From Aphrophora alni (taxonomy: Eukaryota > Arthropoda > Insecta > Hemiptera > Aphrophoridae): DNA of 64,000 nucleotides. Shown in pieces: positions 37,166-49,627 of the stretch. The DNA is taken from positions 92,148,301 to 92,212,300 of the forward strand of contig OY740770.1 of the NCBI GenBank assembly GCA_963513935.1, given 5' to 3'. Position numbers and translations under genes: made by a program. The first letter of the stretch is position 1. The number at the start of each line of letters is the position of its first letter. The notes beneath the pieces are model-generated. The model made no database searches. It was not told the DNA's origin and saw nothing but the letters and a program-made list of their open reading frames with translations.

Positions 37166-37915
37166 AAGTATTTTCTATCTCTCTGATGTGTCCCATACAT
37201 TGGCGTTTGAACTCGGTTCTTCACAAAGGATCAGCTGACTTACCTTCAACGCGTAGAGTCGTACCTCTAACTGCTCGCGTATCTTTGTTAATTACTTGTA
37301 CTGCAAAACATTTTGACATGGTGCTAATCACGGCAAAACACTATAACTAACTTTTCAAAACAAAAGACTTGGGTTACTTGACTCCATAGCATTCAAGTTT
37401 ACTCATGGATCCTTGCTTCCCTCAACCACCCCTATCAAAGTTGGTCTCGTGTTTTTGTATCCAGATTTCCCACTAAAACTGTTGAGGACATTTCAAATAG
37501 TCTTTAAGAGGATTAAAATACTGTTTCTTAAGCTATTTACGGATGAGATAAATCAAAATTTGGACTGCATACAGGACCAGGGTGACCTATGCTCTATTCC
37601 AATTTATTCTTTTAATGCGTTAAATGCTTCCATACAACTTTACAATATGGAGACTATTTAAACGCTAAAATTCTATTTCTTTGTATACACACTTCAGGAT
37701 TAAAATACAATGTAAAACTACATAGATAATAACCAATATAAAATTAAATTCCCCCCCTTTAAAAACCATATATCATATACATTAATTAAAATCGGACTTA
37801 AACAAAATGTTTAACAATTCATCGCTATATTGTAGATCAGGCATTCTGGCAGTAATTACATTGACTAAAAATGAAGTGGAAATAAGAACATTCAATCAAT
37901 GAAAAGTACTTGTCT
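37166..37915. other. Sequence without recognised genes
   Basis: Plus-strand frames of 64 and 82 codons (37156-37350, 37413-37661) have a fairly ordinary amino-acid composition but no motif I recognise and no supporting context. Confidence 0.35.
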
Positions 37916-37919
37916 TTCT

Positions 37920-38100
37920 TCAATAATCTCTATATAAATAAAACACAACTGTCTGCCGTTCTGTAAATGTGTGTGTAAGCTATAACCCGAGAACAGCTGA
38001 TACGATTTTCATCGCGTTTTATTTTAAGTATATGTGCATTATCTCGTTAGGAATTAGTTCGTCTTTGATTGGTTGACAAGGTAAAATAATATTTGTCTGC
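37920..38100 (+). repeat. Fragment of a common animal interspersed repeat
   Basis: The succession 'ctatataaataaaacacaac', 'tgtctgcc', 'gtgtgtgtaagctataac', 'cgagaacagctgatacg' and 'attttcatcg' resembles a phrase that recurs in many arthropod genomes (TGTCTGT-rich, then 'ataactcgagaacggctgaa', then 'ccgattttgatgaaa'). I cannot name the family from memory with confidence. Confidence 0.4.
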
Positions 38101-38935
38101 AAAACTATGGAAAAACAGAATTCTCGAAATATTTTACGAATTTTCTTACGATTTTTAATAACAACATATATTTTTTTTGTAACAAAGATTGTAAATGAAT
38201 TTTTTTTTAAGCCGGTACATTATCTCCGCAGTTATGTTTAGTTTTTGTTCCTGAAAATATGAAAACCTGATTTCTTGAAATATCTGAAGTCTTAAGACTT
38301 TCAGCGTATGTATTGTTAATGGCGAAATTGGTACGTGATTTAATGGCTGCTTAAAAATGATTTTTTTTATAATCTGTACAGTTATTAACACCTTTTTGCT
38401 AGCGAGTGAGATGAAACCTACAATTTATGGACAATATACATTTCGTCGATAACAACGTTAGAACAATATTGAAACGTTATTTAGAGTTATTAAAATTGCT
38501 TGAGGCTTCAGATGGGTTTAGTTTGATCGAAGCTTAATTTTAATTTGAGGAATGCGACGCATTAAAACCTAAAGATAGGTAGGATTGATTTGCGAAACCC
38601 ACATGCGTCTCATTTGTACACGAGGGAAATTTTAGTTCGGGTCCTAACAGCAATCTTTATCTGCAGGCACTTAAGGTCATAACTAAAAATATTGTTTATA
38701 AGAGACCCACAGATAAATATCCTTTCTTATATTCACTACTCTCCCTTTACTTAATGTAGTTTGTAAATAACAATCAAAATTAATATACTTTTTTTTAAGT
38801 GTTAGAAGATGTAATTCCATAAATTGTTCCGTACTTCATCAATCTAGCTTTAAACTTAAAAATCAGAAATGATTCTATATGCGTTATCCTGAGTTTTACA
38901 CTTTAAATAATACATATTGTGTGAATACGCAACGC
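38101..38935. other. Sequence without recognised genes
   Basis: The 78-codon minus frame 38155-38391 is isolated and K/I/N-rich. Nothing else was recognised. Confidence 0.4.
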
Positions 38936-39650
38936 TGGTTGAATCGAAGAGAACTTAAGGTTGTACAAAGATAGAGAGCCACAGGTAAAGCATGTTATTT
39001 CATAGCCCTATTTTATTGTTGTGTTTTGGGAATGTGTTTAATTTTCTTGTAGTGTTATCAGCGTTTAAAAATAATAGTATACATTAAAACCTCGTAGTAA
39101 TGGTGCAATCATTCCAGATATCTCTGAAACTATTATCTCTACGACAAAAATATCACAAGTAAGTATGCAAGTTATAAAATTATCTATAAGAAATATTTTT
39201 TTCCATAACACGATTGGAACTCATCTTACAAACCCGAGTATTGGTAGCAATATCTATGATGCCTTACTCTGTACGACATTACCATTAAGCCCTATCAGTA
39301 ATTTCTTTTTTGTTCACGGTGTAAAATTTCAAACCTACCTGCATATTAAATGAAATGATAAACTAAACTGTGTATCTAACTGTTCGTGACGCACTAACCA
39401 TAATAGATAACAAACATACAAAAGCCAACATGATCCATCTAGTTTCGAACTCGTTAGTTGATTGGATGTAGAATATAAAAAGCGAAACTGGACAAAACTA
39501 ACAATTTTATTGACGTATAAAAAATACCCACCATTTTATTATTGTTTAGGTGTTTTTGTAATTGTGTTTTATTTCTTGAAGTGTTACACTGTTTTTTTTC
39601 TAATAATAGTGTACTTATGAACCTATAAAAAGTCACAGTGTTGTTTTTTA
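38936..39650 (+). repeat. Local duplication with about 500-bp offset
   Basis: 38990-39090 and 39520-39625 share 'ttttattgttgt' or 'ttttattattgt', 'gtgtttaatttt' or 'gtgttttatttc', 'ttgtagtgtta' or 'ttgaagtgtta' and 'aataatagt' followed by 'tac', in that order. They are about 75-80% alike. Confidence 0.5.
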
Positions 39651-39659
39651 TTTATAATT

Positions 39660-40985
39660 TGGAAAACAATAGATCGGAAACAAAATATCCCTAAATAAAT
39701 TTACTCTTCCTCGTTTATTGATTATTTAATTTAATTATTTAAGTGAAACAAAGGAATCTATCTAATAATCAATTTTATTGTGTTTGTTTTCGCTCTTTCG
39801 GAGAAGTAAAATTACAAAACTTTTAAAGTATCCAGGTTATGAACTTAACCGAGAGTTTTATCACATATAGTTTTTTACCAACTATAAAAATAGGATAATT
39901 TTTTTGAAGATTCAGTTTTAAGCCAATGTTATTTTCCACATCCTGATGACATAACATCACATATGAATAAAGAAGAAATTGTTGCCTTATTTGATGCCAG
40001 AAGATTATAAAAATTTTGTTTCTATTAGAAATGTCACTAAAAACAAAATCGATTACAGGGCTTTTAGTACATAAACCTAAGATTTTTTTTTTGATAATTT
40101 TCAGATATATTCAAATATGTGCAATAATCGCTGTGTTCTATAAATAGACATTTTTTAAGATTTATTTTCTGATTTTTTTTATTCGAGAATCATAAAGTCT
40201 AGAAGCTGAAAGTTCCCTTCAAAAGATTTTTCTTGTCATTAAAACATTAGCTGATCGTTTTTTATAGCAAATAAAATTACAGTAACTTTATAGTAAGCTT
40301 CTATTTAAAAATAAACATTGTAGTTCATTTAAAAAATATATATTATTTTCATTTACACCTTTGTTATGAGGCAATTGAATTAAACCTCGAAATCGTTAAT
40401 TCATTGTCTGACCAATTTAAACAACAACACATTTATATCAACACTACACAGCTACAGAATTCTGCTAGACTAAATGAAAAATTGTTGATAAAATTACATT
40501 TTTATTATCAAAAATAAGGAAAAAAGGGTCACTGTTTTTTATTAATTTTTTCATTTATCTGATTACACTTTAATTTGATGAGAAATACATGACGACGATT
40601 GTATACGATTATTGTTAACAAGCCAATGTACTTCAAAAGTTAACAAAAATAATCGTTAGTAAATAGCTTTCTCAGACGCAATTCGTATTCATTCTGATAT
40701 CGTTAATGAGTTAAAAAAAAAGAATGCAACAACGTTTGTTTTATCGGAATATTCTTAGGGTTTTTTCACGCTTAATAGAAATGTTTATTTTTATTTTTTT
40801 GTTAATATTTTGTACAATATGTAGCCTAAAAATTACTAACATTATTTACTTCTAAATTTGTAACATCTGTTATTCACAGAGTTATCCTCACTTTTACAAA
40901 CATCAAAATAATTTATATTTTAAGCAAAGCAGGAACATATCTCGTATGAGCAAGTATTGTTTTTTATCCAAAAACAAAATTATTT
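39660..40985. other. AT-rich sequence, nothing recognised
   Basis: No open frame over 60 codons, no arrays and no terminal repeats noticed. Confidence 0.45.
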
Positions 40986-41069
40986 TGGCATTGTATCCAT
41001 TGTGATATGACATTCAAAATAATTTGGTTTTAATTTTAAAATGCCATCTTCAACTTTCCACGAACATTC

Positions 41070-41575
41070 ATTGGAATCAGTGGCGGATCTATGGGGGGGC
41101 TTTCGGGCTGAAGCCCCCCCAAAACCTTTAAAAAATGTTTTGTAAGAAAATTTAAAGTTTGCTCAAAAGCACACAAGGCGTTTGCGGTTCCTTTACAGCG
41201 ACTAGTGATGAAGACAATGACAGTGTTAGTTCTCAGACCATCACTCCAAGTCTCCAAACAAAAATTCCAACTGTGTCTCTGTCATTATTTATTCATGTCT
41301 AGCCAGTAGAACTACTCTGAAATATTAAATGTACGATGTACTTAAAAATAAATCCTTTTCACATTTTTAATCTACCTTTTATTAACTTTAATGTATTTCA
41401 TTAGTAAATTAGTAAACAAAACATCCTGAAAACCTTTAATATGAAACACACGTTTTTACTCCATAAAACAACGTTAAACGTTTTGGTCGCTTCATTATAT
41501 GAAAGTCCTTTCACAAAATATTCCCCTGTTCAGCCCCCTCCAAAATAAAATTCTAGATCCGCCACTGATTGGAAT
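41070..41575. mobile_element. hAT-type MITE with 8-bp target duplication
   Basis: The element spans 41078-41567 (490 bp). The terminal inverted repeat is 14 bp and perfect: CAGTGGCGGATCTA at the left and its complement at the right. Perfect 8-bp target duplications, ATTGGAAT, lie at 41070-41077 and 41568-41575. The CAGTGGCGG terminus with an 8-bp duplication is diagnostic of hAT transposons. The interior has no transposase. The 73-codon minus frame 41036-41257 runs across the left end into the flank, so it is not a protein of the element. It would need a hAT transposase supplied elsewhere. Confidence 0.96.
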
Positions 41576-41589
41576 TTAGCCAATATATT

Positions 41590-42021
41590 TTAGTAACGCC
41601 CCCACGCCTTGGTTATTTTCTAAATTCACTGCCGAGTTAACTGTTGTAAAAAAAAAATGCTGTACTGACTTTTTGTGAAAATTTCATGGTTATATAAAAT
41701 GTTCACACCATGTTCTAGCTAGAAGGGAAGAGGGAGGGTCATGATATGACACTTTAAATTTGACTTAGCGCCAACATATTAATTTTTAGTCAAATAAACA
41801 TATTATATATTCGTAATCAGAATAACTTCTAGTTTTACACCACTTATAAAATTTCAAAAGATGAAGTTTTTCGACTCGTTAGTTTTGTCTCTTAACTATC
41901 GCAAGGTAATTTCTTTCTTTTTTATTACTACTATATTTTTGCGGGACAATACAAAGAATATAAAAGTAAAGATTGAAATATATTAGATTTAATGTCTTTC
42001 TGTGTAGACTGGTTGCGATTT

Positions 42022-42064
<43 letters not shown>

Positions 42065-42600
42065 CGCTTAAAAATATAGGGTCCTTGGTTTTCCTTACGG
42101 GCCCTAATAAAGAGAAATTGATGAAAATGCAATCCATCTTTTAATTTATTTGAATTGTTTCTCACATCTCACAAAAACTGCATTTAAAATTTAGATTTAT
42201 TCGTCATAAAAAAAATGACGGAGGAGAGGGAACATTACATCTGATATTTAAATTTGGCCTATCGGCTACATATTAACTTTCTCATTAAATAAAAATACAT
42301 GTGATTAATCAGAATAACGTTTTTAGTTTTATTTGATACTCCACATGTGATATTTCCAAAAACTATTTTTCAACTGGAGAGTTATTTCCTCTACCCCAAG
42401 GTTATTTTGTTTGATACCGCTATTTTTTCGTATTTGTGGGACAATACAAAAAAAAAGGTTAAATTTGAAATAAATCGTCCTGTCTGTCTAGACTGTTACT
42501 GACAGAAAAATAGACACGCGAGTGAAATTATTGGGGTTTTTGGTTTTACCTATGGATTCAATAAAAGAAGAAAATAACATAAAATAAAGATCCCTAAACT
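41590..42600 (+). repeat. Local tandem duplication, about 500-bp unit
   Basis: 41725-42120 and 42215-42580 are colinear. They share 'aacatattaa' or 'tacatattaa', 'aatcagaataac', a 'tactatattttt' or 'gctattttttcg' phrase just before 'gggacaatacaaa', 'ttgaaata' and 'gtctgt' followed by 'ctagact' or 'gtagact'. A 'ccttggttatttt' phrase at 41606 matches 'ccaaggttatttt' at 42397, so part of a third copy precedes the pair and is interrupted by the hAT MITE. Confidence 0.6.
42024..42062. repeat. (TA)n microsatellite
   Basis: A TA tract of about 39 bp in the first unit of the local duplication and absent from the second, so it arose after that duplication. Confidence 0.95.
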
Positions 42601-42659
42601 CTAATAGTCAGAAGAGAAGAATAGTTGGTCAAGAAAGGCTTAATAGGAAGGATGAAAGA

Positions 42660-43310
42660 GAGGGATCTAACCCAAGACTTATGAATAAAGGTGTAGATCC
42701 AGTTATGTCCCCTGGGGATTGCTACTCCCGTAGTCACTACAGGAGTCTCTTGAGGGTTGTAAAAGTTAAACCTCCTGTCAAAATTGTATACTACGAAGAG
42801 ACTATGACGGAACGCTCTGCAGCGTTAATGTTTACTTTTATAAAACAAATCTCCTCGTGGCATGTTTGTAACTATAAGGAAATTTATCCTTGTGATAGTT
42901 GTAATTTGAGTACAAATTAAAGCAATGATCTTATTAAGCATATATTTCATTATGTTGTATAGGTTAATAGTGATGAATGGCTGTGATATTTCTACTAAGG
43001 ATGATGTTGAATGTGGTCGGTGAAGTGGTTGTTAGATTAAGGGAGTTTTCTTAGGAGGAAGATGTAAACAATGAAAATGTGAAATGATGAATGTGATGTT
43101 GTTTGTGTACATTTGGAATGTCTGAAGTATTTTACTCGAAGACAAATAAAACGTTTAGAGCTCACACAGACTGTTTTACTATCTCTCTCTAAATAGAGAG
43201 AGACCTTGTTCCCTTGTTGTTTAAAGAGAAATACCTTTCGTTCATCATCAACTTCTAGTATTTCTAACGAGATCCCTGTTGAGCAACTTACTGAGCTAAT
43301 GATGGGTTAC
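42660..43310 (+). other. Possible decayed coding sequence
   Basis: The 79-codon frame 42681-42920 and fragments following it in other frames have more C, S, E and R than the background and several cysteine pairs ('NYKEIYPCDSCN'). This suggests a dead zinc-binding or transposon protein. No family can be named. It lies 3' to 5' of a transposase fragment on the other strand, so both may belong to one old insertion. Confidence 0.25.
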
Positions 43311-43316
43311 CGCTCA

Positions 43317-43553
43317 TTACTCAGTTGCCGTCCGTAACTTTTTAAATGCGCAGTACCCCAGATGTACTTCGACATTATAAACGTCCTGCCACCTTTCATA
43401 TTGCACCTCAAATGAACCAGTTTCTGCGAGTTTTCTATGTATCCTTGCAAACATATTGCGTCTGAGAGCAGGACGTACTTCATATATAGGCCTATTGGAA
43501 GTCTGCAAGCTACTTTTCCCCGAATCTACAAATATTTTCTTTAAACAAACCAT
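43317..43553 (-). pseudogene. N-terminal HTH fragment of Tc1/mariner-type transposase
   Basis: The 78-codon minus frame includes 'RRNMFARIHRKLAETGSFEV'. This matches the 'TF--IH-RL-ETGSF' helix-turn-helix region that opens the DUF4817-type transposases abundant in insects, which are relatives of Tc1/mariner. The usual continuation (a GRPR-like linker and the DDD catalytic domain) is absent downstream, so this is a truncated relic. It may belong to the same family as the relic at 59165-59966, but the two pieces do not overlap enough to test this. Confidence 0.45.
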
Positions 43554-43559
43554 AAATAA

Positions 43560-46105
43560 ACTATATGTTAGTATAACCTCTATTTATAAATTTATAAATC
43601 ACAGTACATAGTTCAAATAGTGACTAAAAAATAACACTAAAAAAACAATGAGGTGTAACACTGAAATATAATCGAGCACTTTGACTGGGGCCATGTAACC
43701 AGAACTAAATGGTTTACGAGTACATATTAAGACAAGAAAGATGATTATTAGAGGTTTGGCAAATAAACGTATAAACCCAAAATTCTATTTATATTTGAGT
43801 CCTATACCGTCTTATTAGTTGTACTTTTATTTGACCAGATCACTAATTTTTATAATTATAAAAATCTTGATATTTTCTTTCATTTGTAGAGAATGATTAC
43901 TGTATTTCATTCTGAGTATCATTTTATTTTTAAAAAATTTGTAAAAATATTATTCGTAATTTACCACTGTTAATAATCAATTAGAAAACCTAAATTAAAA
44001 ATAACTTCATATTTATTTACTACTTTAATCTTTTTGGACGCAATAATTCTATGAACGAAAAAGTAAATTAGAGTATCACTTATATCATTAGAAAGTATAT
44101 GAAACGTGTTAGTTTTTTTTTTTTTTTAAGTTTGAACACCTATAGGTATAGTCGTTTGTTTGTAATACAAATTTGAACTAACAAAGATTTCAAAATACTT
44201 ACTTTATTAATTTTTGGAGAGCTTCTAAATAATGCACATTCACAGAAAAAAAAGATGATTCTGTTTTATGGTAAATTTAATGTAGCTTTTTCAAATGGGG
44301 ATAATTTTAGTAGCTATTTTTAAAATAAAGTGTGAAAATATACTAAAAAAAAAAAAAAAAAAAAAAAACGGGAAAATTTATATCTCGGAAATGAAGCAAG
44401 GCAAGGTGGTGCTTGCAATGATAATTTTGTTGCAAATGAAGTGTACCATCACCCTTTTTATCCCACATTGTTGAACATTCATTATTTATAATCTAAATAA
44501 TGTATGTTGTACTCAGTTTGGGTTTATATTTGTTCTATTTAGACAGGAAATGCCACTTTCCTGGAATTCTTTTGCCTCCTTCTCTCGTTATCAAACAAGA
44601 CGAGTGAATTCAAGCCTTGTTAATTGCGGCCATTGTTTCTACAGACATAAACACTTTAAACTTAATTATATTATTTGTTTAATGTCTCGATAAATATAAA
44701 ACTACTGAATTTAAACAAAATCGGGAACAAAAACGAATTATCTATTTATTTAATAGACTGATTTCCCTTATCAATATTTTACAAGCTTATTTATTGGACT
44801 TAAGAAGCAACAAAATTCAAAATCTGATACACAACCAGACCATCCAAGAGACTAATGAAGCCCAGTCTCTTGAGATGTTAAACTAAATCGGACATCCTCC
44901 GATTATTAGGCATTTGTCTCTTCAATATTTTAAAAGTTATCTATTTTTTTTAAAGTTTACTATGGAAATATTTTGTCTAAAAAAGGCGCTTTTTTCTTTA
45001 ATAACTCTACGATTATATGATTATATGATTGCATGACAATTATTTATTAAAAGTTGTATATGGGCTTAAACTGGGGGAGAAGTACAAAGAAAGACATGGT
45101 TTAACTTTTGTAACCCGTTCCCCTTCACATATGGTTTACGCGAAGAATCGGCAAACACTGCCAAAAGACTAGTATTTTGAGAACATATTTAATAAACGAA
45201 TTCGTTCAAACTATTGTTAAAAAACGTATTAAAACAAATATTGTGAAAATGGACAATGATTGTGGTACATTGGGTAGGTTTTATCACTACATAATTTGGC
45301 CATTTTCTGGTCATTGACATGTGTGAGTCATTTAAAAAAAATCCAAAATGTTGGTGTATATTGGAGTGAAATCGTAACCGCTCTAGATTTTACATAACAG
45401 ATGTCCATTTACTATTCAAATACATCACAGAAAAGCCCTGAATATATTTTCATTGTTTGTGAGGAGGCTAAGTTTCTTAATACTCATACCTGGTGGCCTC
45501 CGTTAAGTTAAGTAAGAAGGTACGTAACTCAAAATATACAATTGGGAAAGAGGGTTGAATAATATTTTATTTGAAAGGCCACTCTATCCAAAATGAGTAA
45601 GCTCGTTTTACCATATTTATTGTTTCCCACATTGTTTAAAGACGTACCATTATCAAACGAATTTCAACATTCATTTTAATTTCCTTGAAAGTTTTATTTA
45701 TCATAACACGATTCTCCTTTTTAATTAAATTGTATTCTCCTATACAATGTACGCATATATTAAATTTGTTAATGTGTGTTATATATTAGGTGTTTAAACA
45801 AAATGACGGTTATAAATGTGGTTACCAACCCGTTTACGATTGTAACCCATTTTGGGTTAGGCTGGATGTATCGAATTTTCATTGTTCATTTTTTCATCAC
45901 AGTAACCACGTTAAAATGCTGTAAATATGACTCTCCATTTGAAATGTTAATGTTGAATTACACTATTTTGGTTATTCTTAAAGAGAATGCACGAGATTTA
46001 AATACTCCTCCCAACATCAATGAAAACACCATAAGTTGTACGTCTGTTTTAATTCAGGATCTTTAAAATAAAATTTTCAAAAAAAATTCTGTTCGTTTAG
46101 AAATA
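43560..46105. other. AT-rich sequence, no supported gene
   Basis: A 24-base A run is at 44345-44368. The 96-codon frame 45776-46066 begins after 'tattaggtgtttaaacaaaa', which faintly resembles a degraded Tc1/mariner-type end (TACAGGGTGTTTCA-like), but no partner end was found. Nothing else was recognised. Confidence 0.35.
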
Positions 46106-46323
46106 TAAATTTGAAAGGCTCGCCAAAACTATGTCTTGAAACAATGCTTTGTAAACATTTCGTAGCCCCAGGTTTTCTTATGTCGACGCGACACTATCAA
46201 CATGCATATTATGAATAAATTAACAGTTATATTTCCAATTAACTGTAAATTGCATCTACTTCACTGATAACTATGGTTTACAGTTTGTTATTGTATAAAG
46301 CATCACTAATCACGGTTTCTCTT

Positions 46324-46535
46324 TGAAAGCAAAGGGGGTTAAACTCTGTTTTATATTAAATTAATGAAACCACTAAATACGGCCACGGACATCAACAAAG
46401 ACAGAAATACGTCGGGTATGACGTCATGGCTATTTACAGCGTCAATAACTTGGACTTGGTAGATTTACTGCCCAATATCAAACAAGCGCTACATCTACCT
46501 CAGCTGTTTTATCGGACACAACCTATTTTTGCTCA
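46324..46535 (+). repeat. Highly conserved island in block a (copy I)
   Basis: About 210 bp with roughly one mismatch against 61160-61372, while flanking block-a sequence and copy II (54140-54300 for the second half) differ at about a fifth or more of positions. The frame 46426-46665 begins in this island. Its first 44 or so residues are preserved in copy III, but its C-terminal half is not, so a protein is possible but unproven. Confidence 0.7.
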
Positions 46536-46990
46536 CCATTACAGTACTTTAATGTCAGACGGTCAATGGCAAGACCTTTATACTGTAAGCAAAGTCATTA
46601 CTGTATTTTCAAAGACATTAAGACCCAGCTCTAGTGCAATAAAAGTGTCGAACACTCTGAAATAGTTTTCCATTATACATGACGAAGTGATCTAAGTTAT
46701 AAAAGTTATGTACATTCTATGGCTCTAGTTCTAAAACATAACTTGTGGACAGCGGCTTCCAACTTGAACAACAAATGTAAACAAAAATAAAATAATTAAT
46801 TTTACATTATTTTATATTAGGTAACCAGCAAATGAAATGGTTAAAAGCATGCACATTTTATAATCTCCATAACAAAACAAGGTACTAAAATTTATGATAA
46901 TATTGAAATCTGATTGGAAAATAATCTCTTGCTCCAATTTTAACAATTTAATTAAACAGAGATTTATTTTAGTGATTTGATGATTACTTA

Positions 46991-47100
46991 ACCTAACCTA
47001 ACCTAACCTAACCTAACCTAACCTAAACTAACCTAACCTAACCTAACCTAACCTAACCTAACCTAACCTAACCTAACCTAACCTAACCTAACCTAACCTA
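46991..47100 (-). repeat. Interstitial insect telomere-type repeat (TTAGG)22
   Basis: Twenty-two tandem CCTAA pentamers on the plus strand (TTAGG on minus), one of them a variant unit. TTAGG is the ancestral insect telomere repeat. Internal arrays can arise by telomerase-mediated repair of breaks, by fusion, or by slippage. The neighbouring 'acttaa' edges and the absence of the array in copies II and III show that it is an insertion within copy I. Confidence 0.97.
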
Positions 47101-48574
47101 ACTTAAGCTAATATTACTATTTATTGGTTACGTTTTAATTGTCGGAATTGTTTAATAATTTCAACAGAGTAAATATTTGTCACAGCAAAGTTAAATAATA
47201 AAAGCTGACACATTTGTCGTCTGTTATGTTTGTAAATCGTATCATTCGCTTGGCACAAGTTTGTTTTATATAAACTTGCCTTACTACTCTCTCGACATAC
47301 ATTATGCATACGGTTTATAATTTTATCATAAACATATTTACTGTCTCACACACGCCTAGTTTAGTAGTTTTTCTAATTTAAAAATTTAATTAAAAGAAAA
47401 GCATTATTTCGGTGTGAAAAAGTTCAAATCGTGTTTTGACGTTTCAAATATTATGTACCATATAAATGATGTCCGGCTCTATACACTCATTAAGGATATT
47501 TTGGAAATTATCTTGTTCGTTTTTCAGCGTTATTTCAAGCATTGTCTCAAGAATGGGTGGTCTAATTGAGTTATCATTTTAAATTTGATAAAAGATATCT
47601 AACGACAAAGGAACTAATTTAAAACGGTTGGAGATGAAAGTGAATGATGGGGAGGGGAGAAGATAGTTCTGATTAATCCAAATTTGTATGACTGATACGG
47701 GGTTGGTGTGTCATAGAATGATATTTTAATATAAATCGCTCGAGGAACTGCAGTTACACATTGAGTAATAAAACTTTAATAATTAATTATTTATTTAAGA
47801 TATTTGTATTTTAATGACAACATTGATTTTTCACGAACTTAAAATATATTTTATTGACCGGTTTGGATGAAAGTTATAATATCTACTTATTTAAATTAAT
47901 TGTGATTGTGTTTTACCTCCGTATTTACGTACATGATTACACACCAAAATCTTTACAACCTTATTTCCCATTTTAATCTTTAAAGGTACTAAAAATTTCG
48001 ATAACCCTTCAGTTTCAATCTTTAATATCTAACAATCAAACACACACACAAAATATCTTCGTAATGTTTGGCTGATCTCTTAAATTGGTTGTGTTATGTG
48101 CACTATAAATTTAGTTTTTTAAAAATATTTTTACTATTTAAAATTTGTTAGTAAATAAATGAGAAGAATAACTACATAGTTGATAAACTTCAAAAAGTAA
48201 CCCGTAAATTTATTTGAGACAAGTAAGTTTGGGAGATTTGGACTAGTCCCAGAACATGTTACTAGTATGATTACTGTCCCACTGTCAGGTTATCGTGTGC
48301 TTGAATTTTTGTTGTTGTTTATTTCGACGAAAAAAGTTATACATTTCATTGAAACTTTCTATTTTTTCCCCTTTTGAAACTGTAACATATATCACAATGA
48401 GTAATTCTATACTCATACATCAGACTTGAAATAAAATTAAGTGATAGCCAAAATAGCTTCTTAATTAAATGAAAAATATTGTTAATAAATTATAAAAAAG
48501 TCAAATAAATAGTTAGTACGCGTAAAGAATTTAAGATAATGTACATGTTAATAAAATGCATCGGAATATGTAAA

Positions 48575-48925
48575 AAGTTGTTCTTATAAGAAGAAACACC
48601 GTTTCGGTTATTTAGCCATTATCATTTCGAAACGCATTATATGATACCATAATAACAAAAAAAAATATAATAGACTTTATCCCGCTACCTTTTCCCAGTG
48701 ATAAACCAGTTATCATTTAAATGATAAGCAACATTTCAGTGCAAGACAGTGGACCCACCGAATATGATTTTTTTAAAGTATGTTTCATGAATAATTTTAT
48801 TTAAATGTTTGTGAAAGTTTTATGTTATGTGTTCCAAAACAACGGAGAACTTCCCAATAATAATACTTGATAATGGCTGAATACCCGAAACAGCCGTCGT
48901 TTTAAACTACACGACATTAATAATT
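48575..48925. mobile_element. Degraded foldback element, relative of 36559-36970
   Basis: The left arm has 'gtttcggttatttagccatt' at 48601. The right arm, read on the minus strand, has 'gtttcgggtattcagccatt' (48872-48891). Outside these, similarity falls quickly. The same 'gtttcgg-tattcagccatt' inner ends occur in the element at 36559-36970. About 350 bp, non-coding. Confidence 0.6.
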
Positions 48926-49577
48926 GTCTATTGAAGTCGGTAAATTATAATATCATACTAATGTAAACAATAGTCGTAATGGCAACAAGGAAAATATATA
49001 AAATTAAGGTTACTTAGATTATTTAAATTTCTGGAATGAGTTTCAAGAAAATGTTTCCAATATTAATCCTACTGTCCCAGGAAAACAGTTTAGATCATTT
49101 CCAGAATGTCTTCTTCCTGTTTGTTAAATGTTTTCTCTCATTAATTTATTGAAATTGTTACTAATTGCCTGATTTTCATGCAACTCATCTTTTGTATGTC
49201 TTTTGTCTCTGCAACCCTCAAAATTAGAAATTATTATTTAACGTCAGTATGGATGTAAAACGTAATATTTTCAAATAAATAATTATGTTTTTTTAAGAAA
49301 TAGAAATGTAATTTGAAATATTATTCTTACTCACGTAATTGTCATAATCATATATTTCTTTTAAAACAGTAGTAAGGATTTTTTTTTTGTAGTATCTCTT
49401 GCCCGTCTGTTTGTCTAACCTTCTCATTTTGTAGAAATTAAACATCTCAAAAAATTGTGACGTCATTGACTCAATCGATCATGTTATTTATGGCGGATTT
49501 ACACATTTATGTTTTAATCATTTAAGTTGAAATTGGTTTGGTTTCAAATAATCAATTGGAAAATCACGTCTTGGATA

Positions 49578-49580
<3 letters not shown>

Positions 49581-49623
<43 letters not shown>
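49581..49623. repeat. (TA)n microsatellite
   Basis: A perfect TA tract of about 43 bp in copy I. The matching place in copy II (about 57030) has none. The YIYI run in the 73-codon frame 49527-49748 comes from this tract. Confidence 0.95.

Positions 49624-49627
<4 letters not shown>

Noticed and set aside
45776..46066. 96-codon plus-strand frame as a candidate gene
   Set aside because: No motif, and the start lies beside a transposon-end-like phrase; no conserved counterpart in copies II or III of the neighbouring unit.
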